Source: Flavobacteriales bacterium UBA5939 (lineage in GTDB: Bacteria; Bacteroidota; Bacteroidia; Flavobacteriales; Schleiferiaceae). Taken from it: a stretch of 6,455 nucleotides of DNA. Of this stretch, positions 1-6,455 are shown piece after piece (the first letter of the stretch is position 1; each line of letters opens with the position of its first letter). Under the pieces are notes generated by a model. The model was not told the origin of the DNA. It did not search any database and saw only the letters and a list, made by a program, of their open reading frames with translations. The translations under genes and the position numbers were made by a program. The stretch is from assembly GCA_002430755.1 (NCBI GenBank), contig DJCX01000104.1:11889-18343 (forward strand), given 5' to 3'.

Positions 1-67
1 TAGCTCAGCTGGATAGAGCATCTGCCTTCTAAGCAGACGGTCACAGGTTCGAATCCTGTCGGGTTCA
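1..67 (+). tRNA. tRNA-Arg (anticodon TCT), 5' end cut off by the window edge
   Basis: The cloverleaf is readable from base 8 of the tRNA onward. The D stem GCTC (3-6) pairs with GAGC (16-19). The anticodon stem TCTGC (21-25) pairs with GCAGA (33-37) around the loop CTTCTAA, which puts the anticodon TCT at 28-30, decoding AGA as arginine. The T stem ACAGG (43-47) pairs with CCTGT (55-59) around TTCGAAT. The 3' acceptor strand CGGGTTC (60-66) and discriminator A67 follow. Only the seven-base 5' acceptor strand, predicted GAACCCG, lies outside the window. CCA is not encoded, since CGA follows, so it must be added after transcription. The gene is followed 11 bases later by a strong terminator. 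Confidence 0.96.
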
Positions 68-78
68 CGAGAGAAATT

Positions 79-118
79 AAACCCCGGAACGCATCGCGTT
101 CCGGGGTTTTTTATTTTT
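79..118 (+). terminator. Strong rho-independent terminator behind the tRNA gene
   Basis: A perfect 14-bp stem (79-92 with 96-109) contains the core CCCCGGAACGC/GCGTTCCGGGG and closes on a three-base ATC loop. The 3' arm runs into TTTTTT, one A, then TTTTT (107-118). It ends the tRNA transcript and separates it from the large gene downstream, which must therefore have its own promoter between about 119 and 600. On the opposite strand the tail is only a weak, broken T-tract, so I read it as mainly one-directional. Confidence 0.95.
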
Positions 119-600
119 AAAAATATTCGCCCGTTAAAAAGCTGTATATGTGATTTGATGGCGATTCTTTTGGCCGTTCTGCAGTAAGATTAAAACACGA
201 GTATTCAATGTAAATACACCTTGTGGTTAGTGTGTGTACTTTGAACACTTGCCATGCATTGATTTGACTACATTTTCAGGGGTTGTAACTTCTTAATACG
301 ATATTTTTTTCGTGGAAATCTTGCAAACTGTGTAATTTTACCTGCAGTATGGCAGGATGTGGAGTACTTAAAAAGGCAAGCAATACTCTTCTCTTAGATG
401 TTCATAACCTGTTGTATTTCAGGCGCTAACATTTAAATTGTTGATAACTTTTGAGTCTTAAACGTTGCGCGTATCACTTCCTACTCTCCATGTTGGGTGA
501 ACATTCATTTTCACCCACAGAATTAACGGTCAAAATCTTTGCTTTAGCAGGTTAGTTTTCCAATCTTAGGGGCTTGCTTAACTAAAATGCTTTGATAGCT
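119..600. other. 482-bp intergenic region with no supported gene
   Basis: No credible coding region is seen on either strand. The longest + strand candidate noticed is a 26-codon frame at 349-429 with no family resemblance. The region must contain the promoter of the large gene, because a strong terminator lies just upstream. I looked for the Bacteroidota sigma-A pattern (TTG, about 17-23 bases, TAnnTTTG) and found only imperfect -7 candidates, such as TAACTTTT near 444-451 and AATCTTTG at 534-541, neither with a well-spaced TTG. No promoter is therefore called. Minor structure includes a 5-bp inverted repeat CCTGC/GCAGG at 341-356 and a better one at 494-517. A long untranslated leader is possible. 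Confidence 0.7.
494..517. promoter_or_regulatory. Perfect 8-bp inverted repeat upstream of the giant gene
   Basis: TGGGTGAA (494-501) and TTCACCCA (510-517) are exact reverse complements separated by eight bases (CATTCATT). The site lies 84 bases before the start codon. No T-tract follows, so it is not an intrinsic terminator. It could be an operator for a dimeric regulator or a small hairpin in the mRNA leader. An 8-bp match within a 482-bp region could also arise by chance, so the functional reading is inference only. Confidence 0.35.
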
Positions 601-672
601 ATGAAAAAACAATTACTAACTAGTTCGTTGTTGCTCATGCTGGCTTTCTTCACAGGGAGTTCAGTATTTGCT
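601..672 (+). other. Sec signal peptide of the giant protein
   Basis: Residues 1-24 show the three classical parts: a charged start (MKKQ), a hydrophobic core (LLLMLAFF, residues 10-17) and a polar end with small residues at -3 and -1 (V22, A24), giving SVFA before QTQ. No cysteine follows the cleavage site (the first is C29), so it is not a lipoprotein signal. Export across the inner membrane by Sec and cleavage by signal peptidase I are inferred. Crossing the outer membrane would need another system, type IX being the usual one for this architecture. Confidence 0.9.
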
Positions 673-3600
673 CAAACGCAAGTTTGTGGTACTGTCTATC
701 TGGAGTTGTATGACTCTTATGGTGACGGTTGGAACGGCAACGAGATTGACGTAAAATTCACCGGTGGTGATTCTACGTATACCCTTTCCTCGGGTAGCTT
801 CATTTCAATTCCGTTATCGGTGAATTATCTCGATACCGCGGAATTTGTGTGGCAAAATGGAGGGTCATACACTAGTGAGTGTACGTACAAAGTGACTGAT
901 GCCGCAGGTACAGTGCTTTACTCGTCGCCTACTGGTAACAACATGACCATCGGATCGACGCAGTATACTGCTTACTGTGCGACTCCTCCAGTACCACAGA
1001 TGTGTGGAACTGTTTACCTAGAGTTGTATGACTCTTACGGTGACGGTTGGAACGGTAACGAAATCGACGTGAGCTTCACGGGTGGTGATTCTACATTCAC
1101 CATGTCTAGCGGTAGCTTCGTTTCTTACGCGCTTACTATTCCTTACCAAGACACAGCTCATTTCATTTGGCAAAATGGTGGTTCGTACACGAGTGAGTGT
1201 ACGTACAAAGTAACAGATGCTTACGGTACTGTTCTTTATTCATCGCCAACAGGTAACAATATGACAATTGGTGCGACGCAGTACTCTTTGCAGTGTAACT
1301 CGCTTGCTTCTTGTATCGCTCCGACAAACTTGTCTGTAACTACTGGTTCAACAGATGCAGCGCTATCGTTTGATGGTACTTCATCGTACGCGTACCACTT
1401 GGTAGAGTACGATACTGCAGGTTTCGCTCCAGGTACTGGTGATACTATGTGGGTTTATGCTGATACAGCGTACATCACAGGTTTGATGCCAGCAACATCG
1501 TACGATTTCTATGTAACTACTTTGTGTTCAGCTTCTGATAGCTCTGCTGCGACTGCCTCTTTGGGTCAGTTCACCCAGTGTGCTGCTCTAGCGACTCCTT
1601 ACTCTGAGAACTTTGACGCTTCAACTACAGGTTCTGCGTTCAACCCATCTCTACCACAATGTTGGGACTTCTACAACGGCTACACGGGAACGTTCTACTA
1701 CCCATATGTGTATAACAGAAACTATTCGTTCTACGCGAATTCAGGTTCTAACTTCCTGTATGCATACCGTTCATCAAGTTCTTCTACACAACCTTATTAC
1801 ACGGACACTGCAATGGTTATCATGCCGGAGATTCAAGGTTTGGATTCTGCAACGAAGCAATTGAAGTTCCACGCTCGTACTACTTCGGTAGGTCGTCCAG
1901 GTGAGGTGATCATCGGTCTTACAGATGCAGCTGGTACTCCAAGCTCTTTGAAAATTGTTGATACCGTATATGCACCTACTACGACGTACAGTCAGTATAC
2001 TGTCTACTTAGACGGAGCTACTACTGGTGATGCACGTGTGGCATTGGTATTCATGCGTCAGATTGGTACGTACGATTACGTATGTATTGATGACGTAGAA
2101 ATTAGTGATATCCCACCATGTCCAGAACCAATTGGTCTTTCATTGGCTTCAGCGACTAGAACATCAGCGACTATTAACTGGTCTTCTTCTTCAGCTGCAT
2201 TTGACATTGAAGTAGGTCCTATGGGCTTCACACAAGGTACGGGTACATCATACACGTCGACTACTAATAGTGTTACTGCAACAAACTTGATGCAGAACAC
2301 CTACTACGACGCATACGTTCGTTCAAACTGTACGTCTTCAGGTGACGGTACTTCTTCATACGTAGGTCCATTTACATTCAAAACTGAGTGTGGTTGGTTT
2401 GCTTCGCCTTACAGTGCAGACTTTAGCTACAAGAAATCTTTCGGTAGCTACACCAACCCTGACCTACCTGATTGTTGGTCAAATGAGAACTTAAGTGACT
2501 ACTTGTACAACTACGCATACGTAACATATTCTTCGTTCTCGGGTAACCAAGCAACGGATAGTGCTTACATGTACTTCAGAACTTACTATTCTCAATTTAA
2601 CTCTCAGACGGCTCTAGGCGATACTAACGTTGTATTGTTGCCGATGATGACTGATTTGACGAATAACGATCAGCAGATCCTATTCAACGCACGTGCTGGT
2701 TCTACATCAGCTGCCTACAACGCCAAAGTTGCAGTAGGTACTGTAGATTCTACGGGTGATTTGAGTACTTTATCTATCATAGACACCGTTGAGTTTATTG
2801 GAACTGCTTACGCAGACTACTCATTAGATCTAGATAACGTACCCGCAAATGGTGCTCGTGTTGCTCTAGTTGCTTTCGCAATGGCAAACACTGGTTACAC
2901 TTACGGATACAATATGTCTTACATCGACCGTGTAGAAATCCGCCAGGCACCACAATGTCCAGAAGTATATGATGTTGTAGCGACTGCTACTTCTGACTCA
3001 TCTGCTGTGATTACTTGGGGTGATAGCTCAGTTGTAGATGAGTACCTGATAGATTGGGGTCTTGCAGGCTTCACTCAAGGTACAGGTGTTTACGACACCA
3101 TTGTCGGAACAACTTGGTCTAATAACATGTTGACGGCTGGTGAAACTTACGAGTTCTACTTCCAATCAGTATGTTCTGCCATGGGAGTTAACTCGCCTTG
3201 GTACGGTCCAGTTACATTGGAAGTTCCTTGTGCTCCAACATCAGTTCCATTCGCGGACGGATTCGAGAACAAGCCAACTTCTTACGGTAACTCGTCAAAC
3301 CCGAACCTTCCAGATTGTTGGACATACTCTGTAAATGCAAACCCAGGTTTCTCTTACTCGTACGGTTCTACATCTACTTGGAGTTCTTACTCAGGTTCAG
3401 GTTACCTATACAACCGTCAAAGCAATGTTGCCGGTGATACAGTTGTAGTTTCTCTTCCAATGATTGAGAACCTTGATACTGACGGTGCAGTATTGAAATT
3501 CTGGGCGAGAGTATCGTCTACGTTCTACCAAGGACAGATGGCAGTAGCTACATCAGGCGTAACTGGTGACTACAAAACGGCTACAGTTGCTCAGAACATG

Positions 3601-6455
3601 AACTTGACAAACAATACGTACCAGCAGTTCTCTGTATACTTGGATTCTAACGTGGTACCGGCAGGTGCACAACGTCCGGCATTCTTGTTCTACTCGATTG
3701 CAGGTTCTTACAACTACATCTACTTAGATAGTGTTGAAGTTGAAGCATTGCCAGCGTGTGTTGCTTACAACTTTGCTGAGAGCAACGTCACTGATTCTTC
3801 AGCTGACCTTTCTTGGAGCTTTACCGGTAACAATTCATTCAACCTAGAGTACGGTCCTACAGGATTCATCCAAGGTACAGGTACTGGTGCGCAAGCAGGT
3901 ACTACAGTATCTTCAGTTTCTGCGCCTTACTCTTTGACTGGTTTGAACCCGAACACTACTTACGATTACTACGTAGAAAGCGCGTGTAACCCAGGTACGT
4001 GGTACGGTCCATTCACATTCACTACAGAATGTACAGGTCCATTGGCTGCAGGTACTTACACAGTAGGTGCTACTGGTGACTTCGCAACTTTAGATAGCGT
4101 TATGAGCACATTGAATGTGTGTGGTATCGGCGGTGCTGTCACCTTCGAATTCCAAGCAGGTTCATTCATAGCTTCACAGCCTATCGGTGAAATCAACGGT
4201 TCTTCGGCAACAAACACAATCACTTTCAAAGGTGGTTCTGCTGCTGATACAATTACCGCTGGTGGTGACGCTGCATTCGTACTAGAAGGAGCTAAGCACA
4301 TGGTGTTCGAAGATCTTTACATCTACGCGCCAGGTAGCAAAGGTTTCCGTTTGAATGGAACTGAAGACGTTACTATTGACGGTAACACTATTGAAATTGG
4401 TGCAACTACTTCTTCATTAGCTAACGGTATCGTTGCCTCTGCAAGTAGCACATCTATTTACTCTACGACTACTGGTGAGAAAGACTTGACAATCACTGAT
4501 AACCACGTAGATGGTGGTTACTTCGCGATTCGTCTCTACGGTTCTTCGGCTGGTCGTAACGAGAATGTAGAAATCTCAGGTAATATTGTGGAGAATACAT
4601 ATTACTATGGTATCTACGTTTACTACGGTACAGATGTAACTATTTCAGATAATCACTTAAGTGGCTTCGGTTCGAGCTTTGCTTACGGTATCTACCCATA
4701 CCAGGTAGATGGTGCAGTAATTTCACTGAACCACGTGAGTGACTGTTACTACGGTGTATACGCATACTACTTGTCATCTACTTCTGCAGCAACACAGTCT
4801 TCTGAAATCTCAAACAACATGTTTGATGCAGGATACTATGGATTGTCTGTATTGTACGGTGATAGTGTAGGTGTATACCACAACACTGCACGCGGTGGAT
4901 ACGCTGGTGTACGTGATTACTACAACGGTACTTCTGTAAACTTCCGTAACAACATCTTCGTGGGTGGTACGTACGCATTGTACAACTATAACACGAACGC
5001 GTTCGGTGATTACAACTTGTACCACAGTACAGGTACTTACCTAGGTTACAGCTACGTGAGTAGCCCTTACGCATTGACATACATTGACTCATTAGGTGAG
5101 CTACAGAGCCTTGACTCTACAATGCACATGAGCTCTGTTGAAGGTGATCCAATCTTCGCAGGTGCTACTGACTTGCACGTATTCGGTCCATTGGCTAATG
5201 ACGCTGGTGATAACACAGTAGGTATCACAGTAGATATCGATGGTGATACTCGTCCAATGTCTGGTTCTACAGTAGTTGATATGGGTGCTGATGAGTACGA
5301 CGTAATCGGTGACGATGCTTCATTGACTATGTTGGTTAGCCCAACTAGCGGTGTGTGTGGTGACGATAGCCTCATGGTAAGTGTAGAGATCGGTAACTTC
5401 GGTCAAAACACATTGACGTCGCTGACAGTTAGTGCAGACGTACTAGGTCAAACATTATCTGCTACGCCAACAGGATTGTCTATTCCATTCGGTGGTAAAG
5501 ACACTATCATGTTAGGATATGTAAGCAACTACGTTGGTGGTCCAATGTCAGTTGTAGCTTACACGCAGTTGACTAACGACGGTCGTCCAAACAACGATAC
5601 ATTGAGTACTTCTGTAGATATCGCTGATGCTCAGCAGGTATCTCCAGTATACCCAGACTTCGTATGTTCTGGTGACGATGTTGATCTAAGCGTAACTATC
5701 CCAACAATGGGTAAAGTAATGTGGGCTTCAGGTTCTGATACAATCGCTATTGTTGATGCTGACTCTACAATTACTATCCCAGGTTTGACGATGGATACTA
5801 CGATCACAGTAAGTGCAGTTAACTACACTGATAGTGTTGGTCAGAAAACTCCAGGTTCTGGTTACAGCTACACTGGTGCATACGGTATGAGCTTTACGGC
5901 TTACAGCGCTATGTCATTGGATAGTGTAACTCTATTCCCGAACGCAGCGGGTACGTCTAACATTGTAATTGAAGATGCTTCAACAGGTACTCAATTGTAC
6001 AACATTGCTGTTACAACTACAGCAACTGGTTACAGTGCAGAGCAAGTATTCCTTGGAGCTTCTCTAGGTACAGGTTCGTACAAAATCTGGTTGAACGGTA
6101 CGACGACAGGTGGTCTTTATGACAATCTTGGTGCGACTTACCCTTACTACTCAACTGATAGTAACGTAGTTATTACAGGTGATAGAAACGGTGGTAGCTC
6201 TTGGTACGAGTACTTCTACGATTGGAAAGTTACTATGGGCGGTTGTAATCGTAGAGATTCTACATTCACTGTAGCAATTCACCCAGATCCAGTAGCAATG
6301 ATTTCTGTAGATACGGCTAACGCAACAATTTCGGCAACGGATTGGACTGCAAGCTGGAGTACGTCGGGAACTATGAATGCTGATAGCATTTCTGTTGAGT
6401 TCTCTAACGGTACTACATCTACGGATACTGCTGGTACAGTAACCTTCACTGCGAA
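601..6455 (+). CDS. Giant secreted multidomain surface protein (FN3, jelly-roll, beta-helix), 3' end outside window
   Basis: One frame stays open from ATG 601 to the window edge: 1951 complete codons and no stop, so the product is larger still. The start is the first ATG after an in-frame TAA at 583 and leads directly into a signal peptide, MKK, then a hydrophobic stretch to about residue 23, with cleavage likely after SVFA at 24/25. No Shine-Dalgarno sequence precedes it, as is usual in Bacteroidota. Visible modules by residue: DSYGDGWNG duplicates 29-126 and 135-232; FN3-like 238-327, 505-597, 783-877 and 1051-1144; jelly-roll 328-504, 598-782 and 878-1050; parallel beta-helix 1145-1567; CARDB-like 1568-1674; Ig-like from 1675 with a probable inserted jelly-roll 1755-1894; partial PKD/Ig-like from 1895. 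No enzyme motif is recognised. By family resemblance it is an extracellular adhesin or glycan-binding protein, probably type IX secreted, but the C-terminal sorting domain is not visible. Codon use is strongly biased (TAC, GGT, GTA, AAC) except near the 5' end. Confidence 0.95.
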   Translation, partial: MKKQLLTSSLLLMLAFFTGSSVFAQTQVCGTVYLELYDSYGDGWNGNEIDVKFTGGDSTYTLSSGSFISIPLSVNYLDTAEFVWQNGGSYTSECTYKVTDAAGTVLYSSPTGNNMTIGSTQYTAYCATPPVPQMCGTVYLELYDSYGDGWNGNEIDVSFTGGDSTFTMSSGSFVSYALTIPYQDTAHFIWQNGGSYTSECTYKVTDAYGTVLYSSPTGNNMTIGATQYSLQCNSLASCIAPTNLSVTTGSTDAALSFDGTSSYAYHLVEYDTAGFAPGTGDTMWVYADTAYITGLMPATSYDFYVTTLCSASDSSAATASLGQFTQCAALATPYSENFDASTTGSAFNPSLPQCWDFYNGYTGTFYYPYVYNRNYSFYANSGSNFLYAYRSSSSSTQPYYTDTAMVIMPEIQGLDSATKQLKFHARTTSVGRPGEVIIGLTDAAGTPSSLKIVDTVYAPTTTYSQYTVYLDGATTGDARVALVFMRQIGTYDYVCIDDVEISDIPPCPEPIGLSLASATRTSATINWSSSSAAFDIEVGPMGFTQGTGTSYTSTTNSVTATNLMQNTYYDAYVRSNCTSSGDGTSSYVGPFTFKTECGWFASPYSADFSYKKSFGSYTNPDLPDCWSNENLSDYLYNYAYVTYSSFSGNQATDSAYMYFRTYYSQFNSQTALGDTNVVLLPMMTDLTNNDQQILFNARAGSTSAAYNAKVAVGTVDSTGDLSTLSIIDTVEFIGTAYADYSLDLDNVPANGARVALVAFAMANTGYTYGYNMSYIDRVEIRQAPQCPEVYDVVATATSDSSAVITWGDSSVVDEYLIDWGLAGFTQGTGVYDTIVGTTWSNNMLTAGETYEFYFQSVCSAMGVNSPWYGPVTLEVPCAPTSVPFADGFENKPTSYGNSSNPNLPDCWTYSVNANPGFSYSYGSTSTWSSYSGSGYLYNRQSNVAGDTVVVSLPMIENLDTDGAVLKFWARVSSTFYQGQMAVATSGVTGDYKTATVAQNMNLTNNTYQQFSVYLDSNVVPAGAQRPAFLFYSIAGSYNYIYLDSVEVEALPACVAYNFAESNVTDSSADLSWSFTGNNSFNLEYGPTGFIQGTGTGAQAGTTVSSVSAPYSLTGLNPNTTYDYYVESACNPGTWYGPFTFTTECTGPLAAGTYTVGATGDFATLDSVMSTLNVCGIGGAVTFEFQAGSFIASQPIGEINGSSATNTITFKGGSAADTITAGGDAAFVLEGAKHMVFEDLYIYAPGSKGFRLNGTEDVTIDGNTIEIGATTSSLANGIVASASSTSIYSTTTGEKDLTITDNHVDGGYFAIRLYGSSAGRNENVEISGNIVENTYYYGIYVYYGTDVTISDNHLSGFGSSFAYGIYPYQVDGAVISLNHVSDCYYGVYAYYLSSTSAATQSSEISNNMFDAGYYGLSVLYGDSVGVYHNTARGGYAGVRDYYNGTSVNFRNNIFVGGTYALYNYNTNAFGDYNLYHSTGTYLGYSYVSSPYALTYIDSLGELQSLDSTMHMSSVEGDPIFAGATDLHVFGPLANDAGDNTVGITVDIDGDTRPMSGSTVVDMGADEYDVIGDDASLTMLVSPTSGVCGDDSLMVSVEIGNFGQNTLTSLTVSADVLGQTLSATPTGLSIPFGGKDTIMLGYVSNYVGGPMSVVAYTQLTNDGRPNNDTLSTSVDIADAQQVSPVYPDFVCSGDDVDLSVTIPTMGKVMWASGSDTIAIVDADSTITIPGLTMDTTITVSAVNYTDSVGQKTPGSGYSYTGAYGMSFTAYSAMSLDSVTLFPNAAGTSNIVIEDASTGTQLYNIAVTTTATGYSAEQVFLGASLGTGSYKIWLNGTTTGGLYDNLGATYPYYSTDSNVVITGDRNGGSSWYEYFYDWKVTMGGCNRRDSTFTVAIHPDPVAMISVDTANATISATDWTASWSTSGTMNADSISVEFSNGTTSTDTAGTVTFTA
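685..978 (+). repeat. DSYGDGWNG module, copy 1 (residues 29-126)
   Basis: This is the first of two gap-free 98-residue tandem copies, running from cysteine C29 to cysteine C126. The core DSYGDGWNG lies at residues 38-46, followed by a beta-rich Gly/Ser/Thr stretch and a WQNGGSYTSECTYKV segment. This signature occurs in secreted multidomain proteins, but its function is not established as far as I know. The spaced Asp residues D38, D42 and D50 could bind a metal such as calcium, which is inference. The codons are less biased than in copy 2: six of ten tyrosines are TAT here. Confidence 0.88.
1003..1296 (+). repeat. DSYGDGWNG module, copy 2 (residues 135-232)
   Basis: This is the second copy, exactly 318 bases (106 codons) after the first and separated from it by an eight-residue linker rich in proline (ATPPVPQM). 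By direct alignment 81 of 98 residues are identical, with no gaps. Most differences cluster in the middle (about copy positions 40-54) and at the end. The core motif is at residues 144-152. Eight of ten tyrosines are TAC, against four of ten in copy 1, so the copies differ in synonymous sites as well as in protein sequence. Confidence 0.88.
1312..4032 (+). repeat. Alternating FN3-like and jelly-roll array, 3.5 units (residues 238-1144)
   Basis: FN3-like domains start at 1312, 2113, 2947 and 3751, and jelly-roll domains fill 1582-2112, 2392-2946 and 3232-3750, giving a unit of about 801-834 bases. Each FN3 domain opens with a cysteine near a proline (CIAP, CPEP, CPEV, CVAY), carries GF(x)2GTG at residues 274, 542, 823 and 1088, and ends in a cysteine (TQC, TEC, VPC, TEC), the last three after a YGP or VGP strand. 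Each jelly-roll opens with an ENFD, ADF or DGFEN strand, then NP(S/D/N)LP(Q/D)CW, with the cysteines at 354, 625 and 906. This resembles the cleaved-adhesin/MAM-like domains of Bacteroidota surface proteins. The regular cysteines suggest disulfides stabilising each unit outside the cell. The jelly-rolls are candidate carbohydrate- or protein-binding modules; the ligand is unknown. Confidence 0.75.
4033..5301 (+). other. Right-handed parallel beta-helix domain with tyrosine-rich face (residues 1145-1567)
   Basis: The domain opens with the usual cap GTYTVG...DFATLDSVMSTLNVCGIGG. It then runs through turns containing repeated I(S/D)xN units: IDGN, ITDN, ISGN, ISDN, ISLN, ISNN, then HN and NN. 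These are the asparagine-ladder positions of PbH1/NosD-like helices. Each turn also carries a YG(I/V)YxYY-like strand near residues 1309, 1337, 1363, 1385, 1414, 1436 and 1459. It closes with DIDGDTRP (1545-1552) and DMGADEYD (1560-1567), a closing motif common in Bacteroidota beta-helix proteins. The family includes polysaccharide lyases and adhesins. I see no clear catalytic set, so a binding or stalk role is as likely as an enzymatic one. Confidence 0.82.
5302..5622 (+). other. CARDB-like beta-sandwich domain (residues 1568-1674)
   Basis: The segment LTMLVSPTSGVCGDDSLMVSVEIGNFGQNTLTSLTVSADV..., ending in a NDGRPNNDTLSTSVDI strand, follows the pattern of CARDB/Ig-fold domains in bacterial exoproteins: a Cys near the start, an (I/V)xNxG turn, and a closing NDT strand. 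These normally act as spacers between functional modules. The assignment rests on pattern alone; a structure prediction should show a seven-stranded sandwich. Confidence 0.55.
5623..6282 (+). other. Ig-like domain apparently split by an inserted jelly-roll (residues 1675-1894)
   Basis: Residues 1675-1754 begin like an Ig-like domain (VCSGDDVDLSV, then VMWASG, then TITVSAVN), but the closing strand expected after this, GC(x)nR(x)nFTVAI, appears only near 6241-6282. Between them, about residues 1755-1890, lies a beta-rich stretch: YGMSFTAYSAMSLDSVTLFPNAAG, a VIEDASTG hairpin, GSYKIWLNG, and YYSTDSNVVITG leading to FYDWKV. It resembles the jelly-roll module often embedded this way in type IX-secreted proteins. 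Ligand and function are unknown. The fold assignment is inference from recurring strand motifs. Confidence 0.5.
6283..6455 (+). other. Start of a further PKD/Ig-like domain, cut by the window edge
   Basis: From residue 1895, PDPVAMISVDTANATISATDWTA begins a new module after the GC...FTVAIHPDP close of the previous one. The SWSTSGTMNADSISVEFSNG segment is compatible with a PKD-like fold, but only 57 residues are visible. No stop codon, membrane anchor or C-terminal secretion signal is reached. Confidence 0.45.

Noticed and set aside
1..118. tRNA gene as an integration site for a mobile element
   Set aside because: No integrase, no repeated tRNA 3' end elsewhere in the window, and the neighbouring gene is a typical chromosomal surface protein.
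341..356. CCTGC/GCAGG inverted repeat
   Set aside because: Only 5 bp with no T-tract or regulatory context; too weak to call.
349..429. 26-codon frame in the intergenic region beginning MAGCGVLKK
   Set aside because: Too short, no family resemblance, no convincing initiation context or promoter; expected by chance.
587..595. ATG CTT TGA mini-frame just before the start codon, a possible upstream regulatory ORF
   Set aside because: Only two codons and no sign of an attenuation structure; likely chance.
1613..1864. 83-codon + strand frame in another phase, and 64 codons at 3140-3334
   Set aside because: Both overlap the real gene in a shifted phase; the products are Thr/Gln/Leu/His-rich with no recognisable motif or signal.
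2076..2300. 74-codon open frame on the minus strand, with similar ones at 4056-4301, 4778-5092, 4810-5025 and 5067-5375
   Set aside because: All lie antisense to the continuous + strand frame, have low-complexity Ser/Thr/Val-rich or Cys/Arg/His-rich products, show no domain, and are explained by the biased codons of the real gene.

Overview
The window reads as Bacteroidota, most likely a marine or freshwater Flavobacteriales-type genome. The grounds are one giant Sec-exported protein built from fibronectin type III, jelly-roll and parallel beta-helix modules typical of that phylum, a start codon with no Shine-Dalgarno sequence, and a moderately AT-rich intergenic region. The species cannot be named from the sequence.

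Layout, all on the + strand. Bases 1-67 are a tRNA-Arg(TCT) that lacks only its 5' acceptor strand, cut off by the window edge. A very strong intrinsic terminator follows at 79-118. Bases 119-600 hold no convincing gene; the only notable structure there is a perfect 8-bp inverted repeat at 494-517. From 601 to the last base a single reading frame runs without a stop, giving at least 1951 codons with no 3' end in the window. Because it is open at the edge, this frame is easily missed by ORF callers that require a stop codon. The shorter ORFs elsewhere on both strands lie inside it as shadows.

The giant protein is laid out as follows: signal peptide; two tandem 98-residue copies of a DSYGDGWNG module; three alternations of a fibronectin-III-like domain and a jelly-roll (cleaved-adhesin or MAM-like) domain; a fourth fibronectin-III domain; a right-handed parallel beta-helix of about 420 residues with a striking tyrosine-rich face, closed by a DxDGDxRP...DMGADE motif; a CARDB-like domain; an Ig-like domain that seems to be interrupted by an inserted jelly-roll; and the start of a further PKD/Ig-like domain. 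No catalytic domain can be recognised in the visible part. The inferred role is a cell-surface or secreted adhesin or glycan-binding protein. A type IX secretion C-terminal signal would be expected beyond the window but is not seen. I found no defence system, mobile element or CRISPR array. The interest lies in the architecture and repeat evolution of the one large gene.
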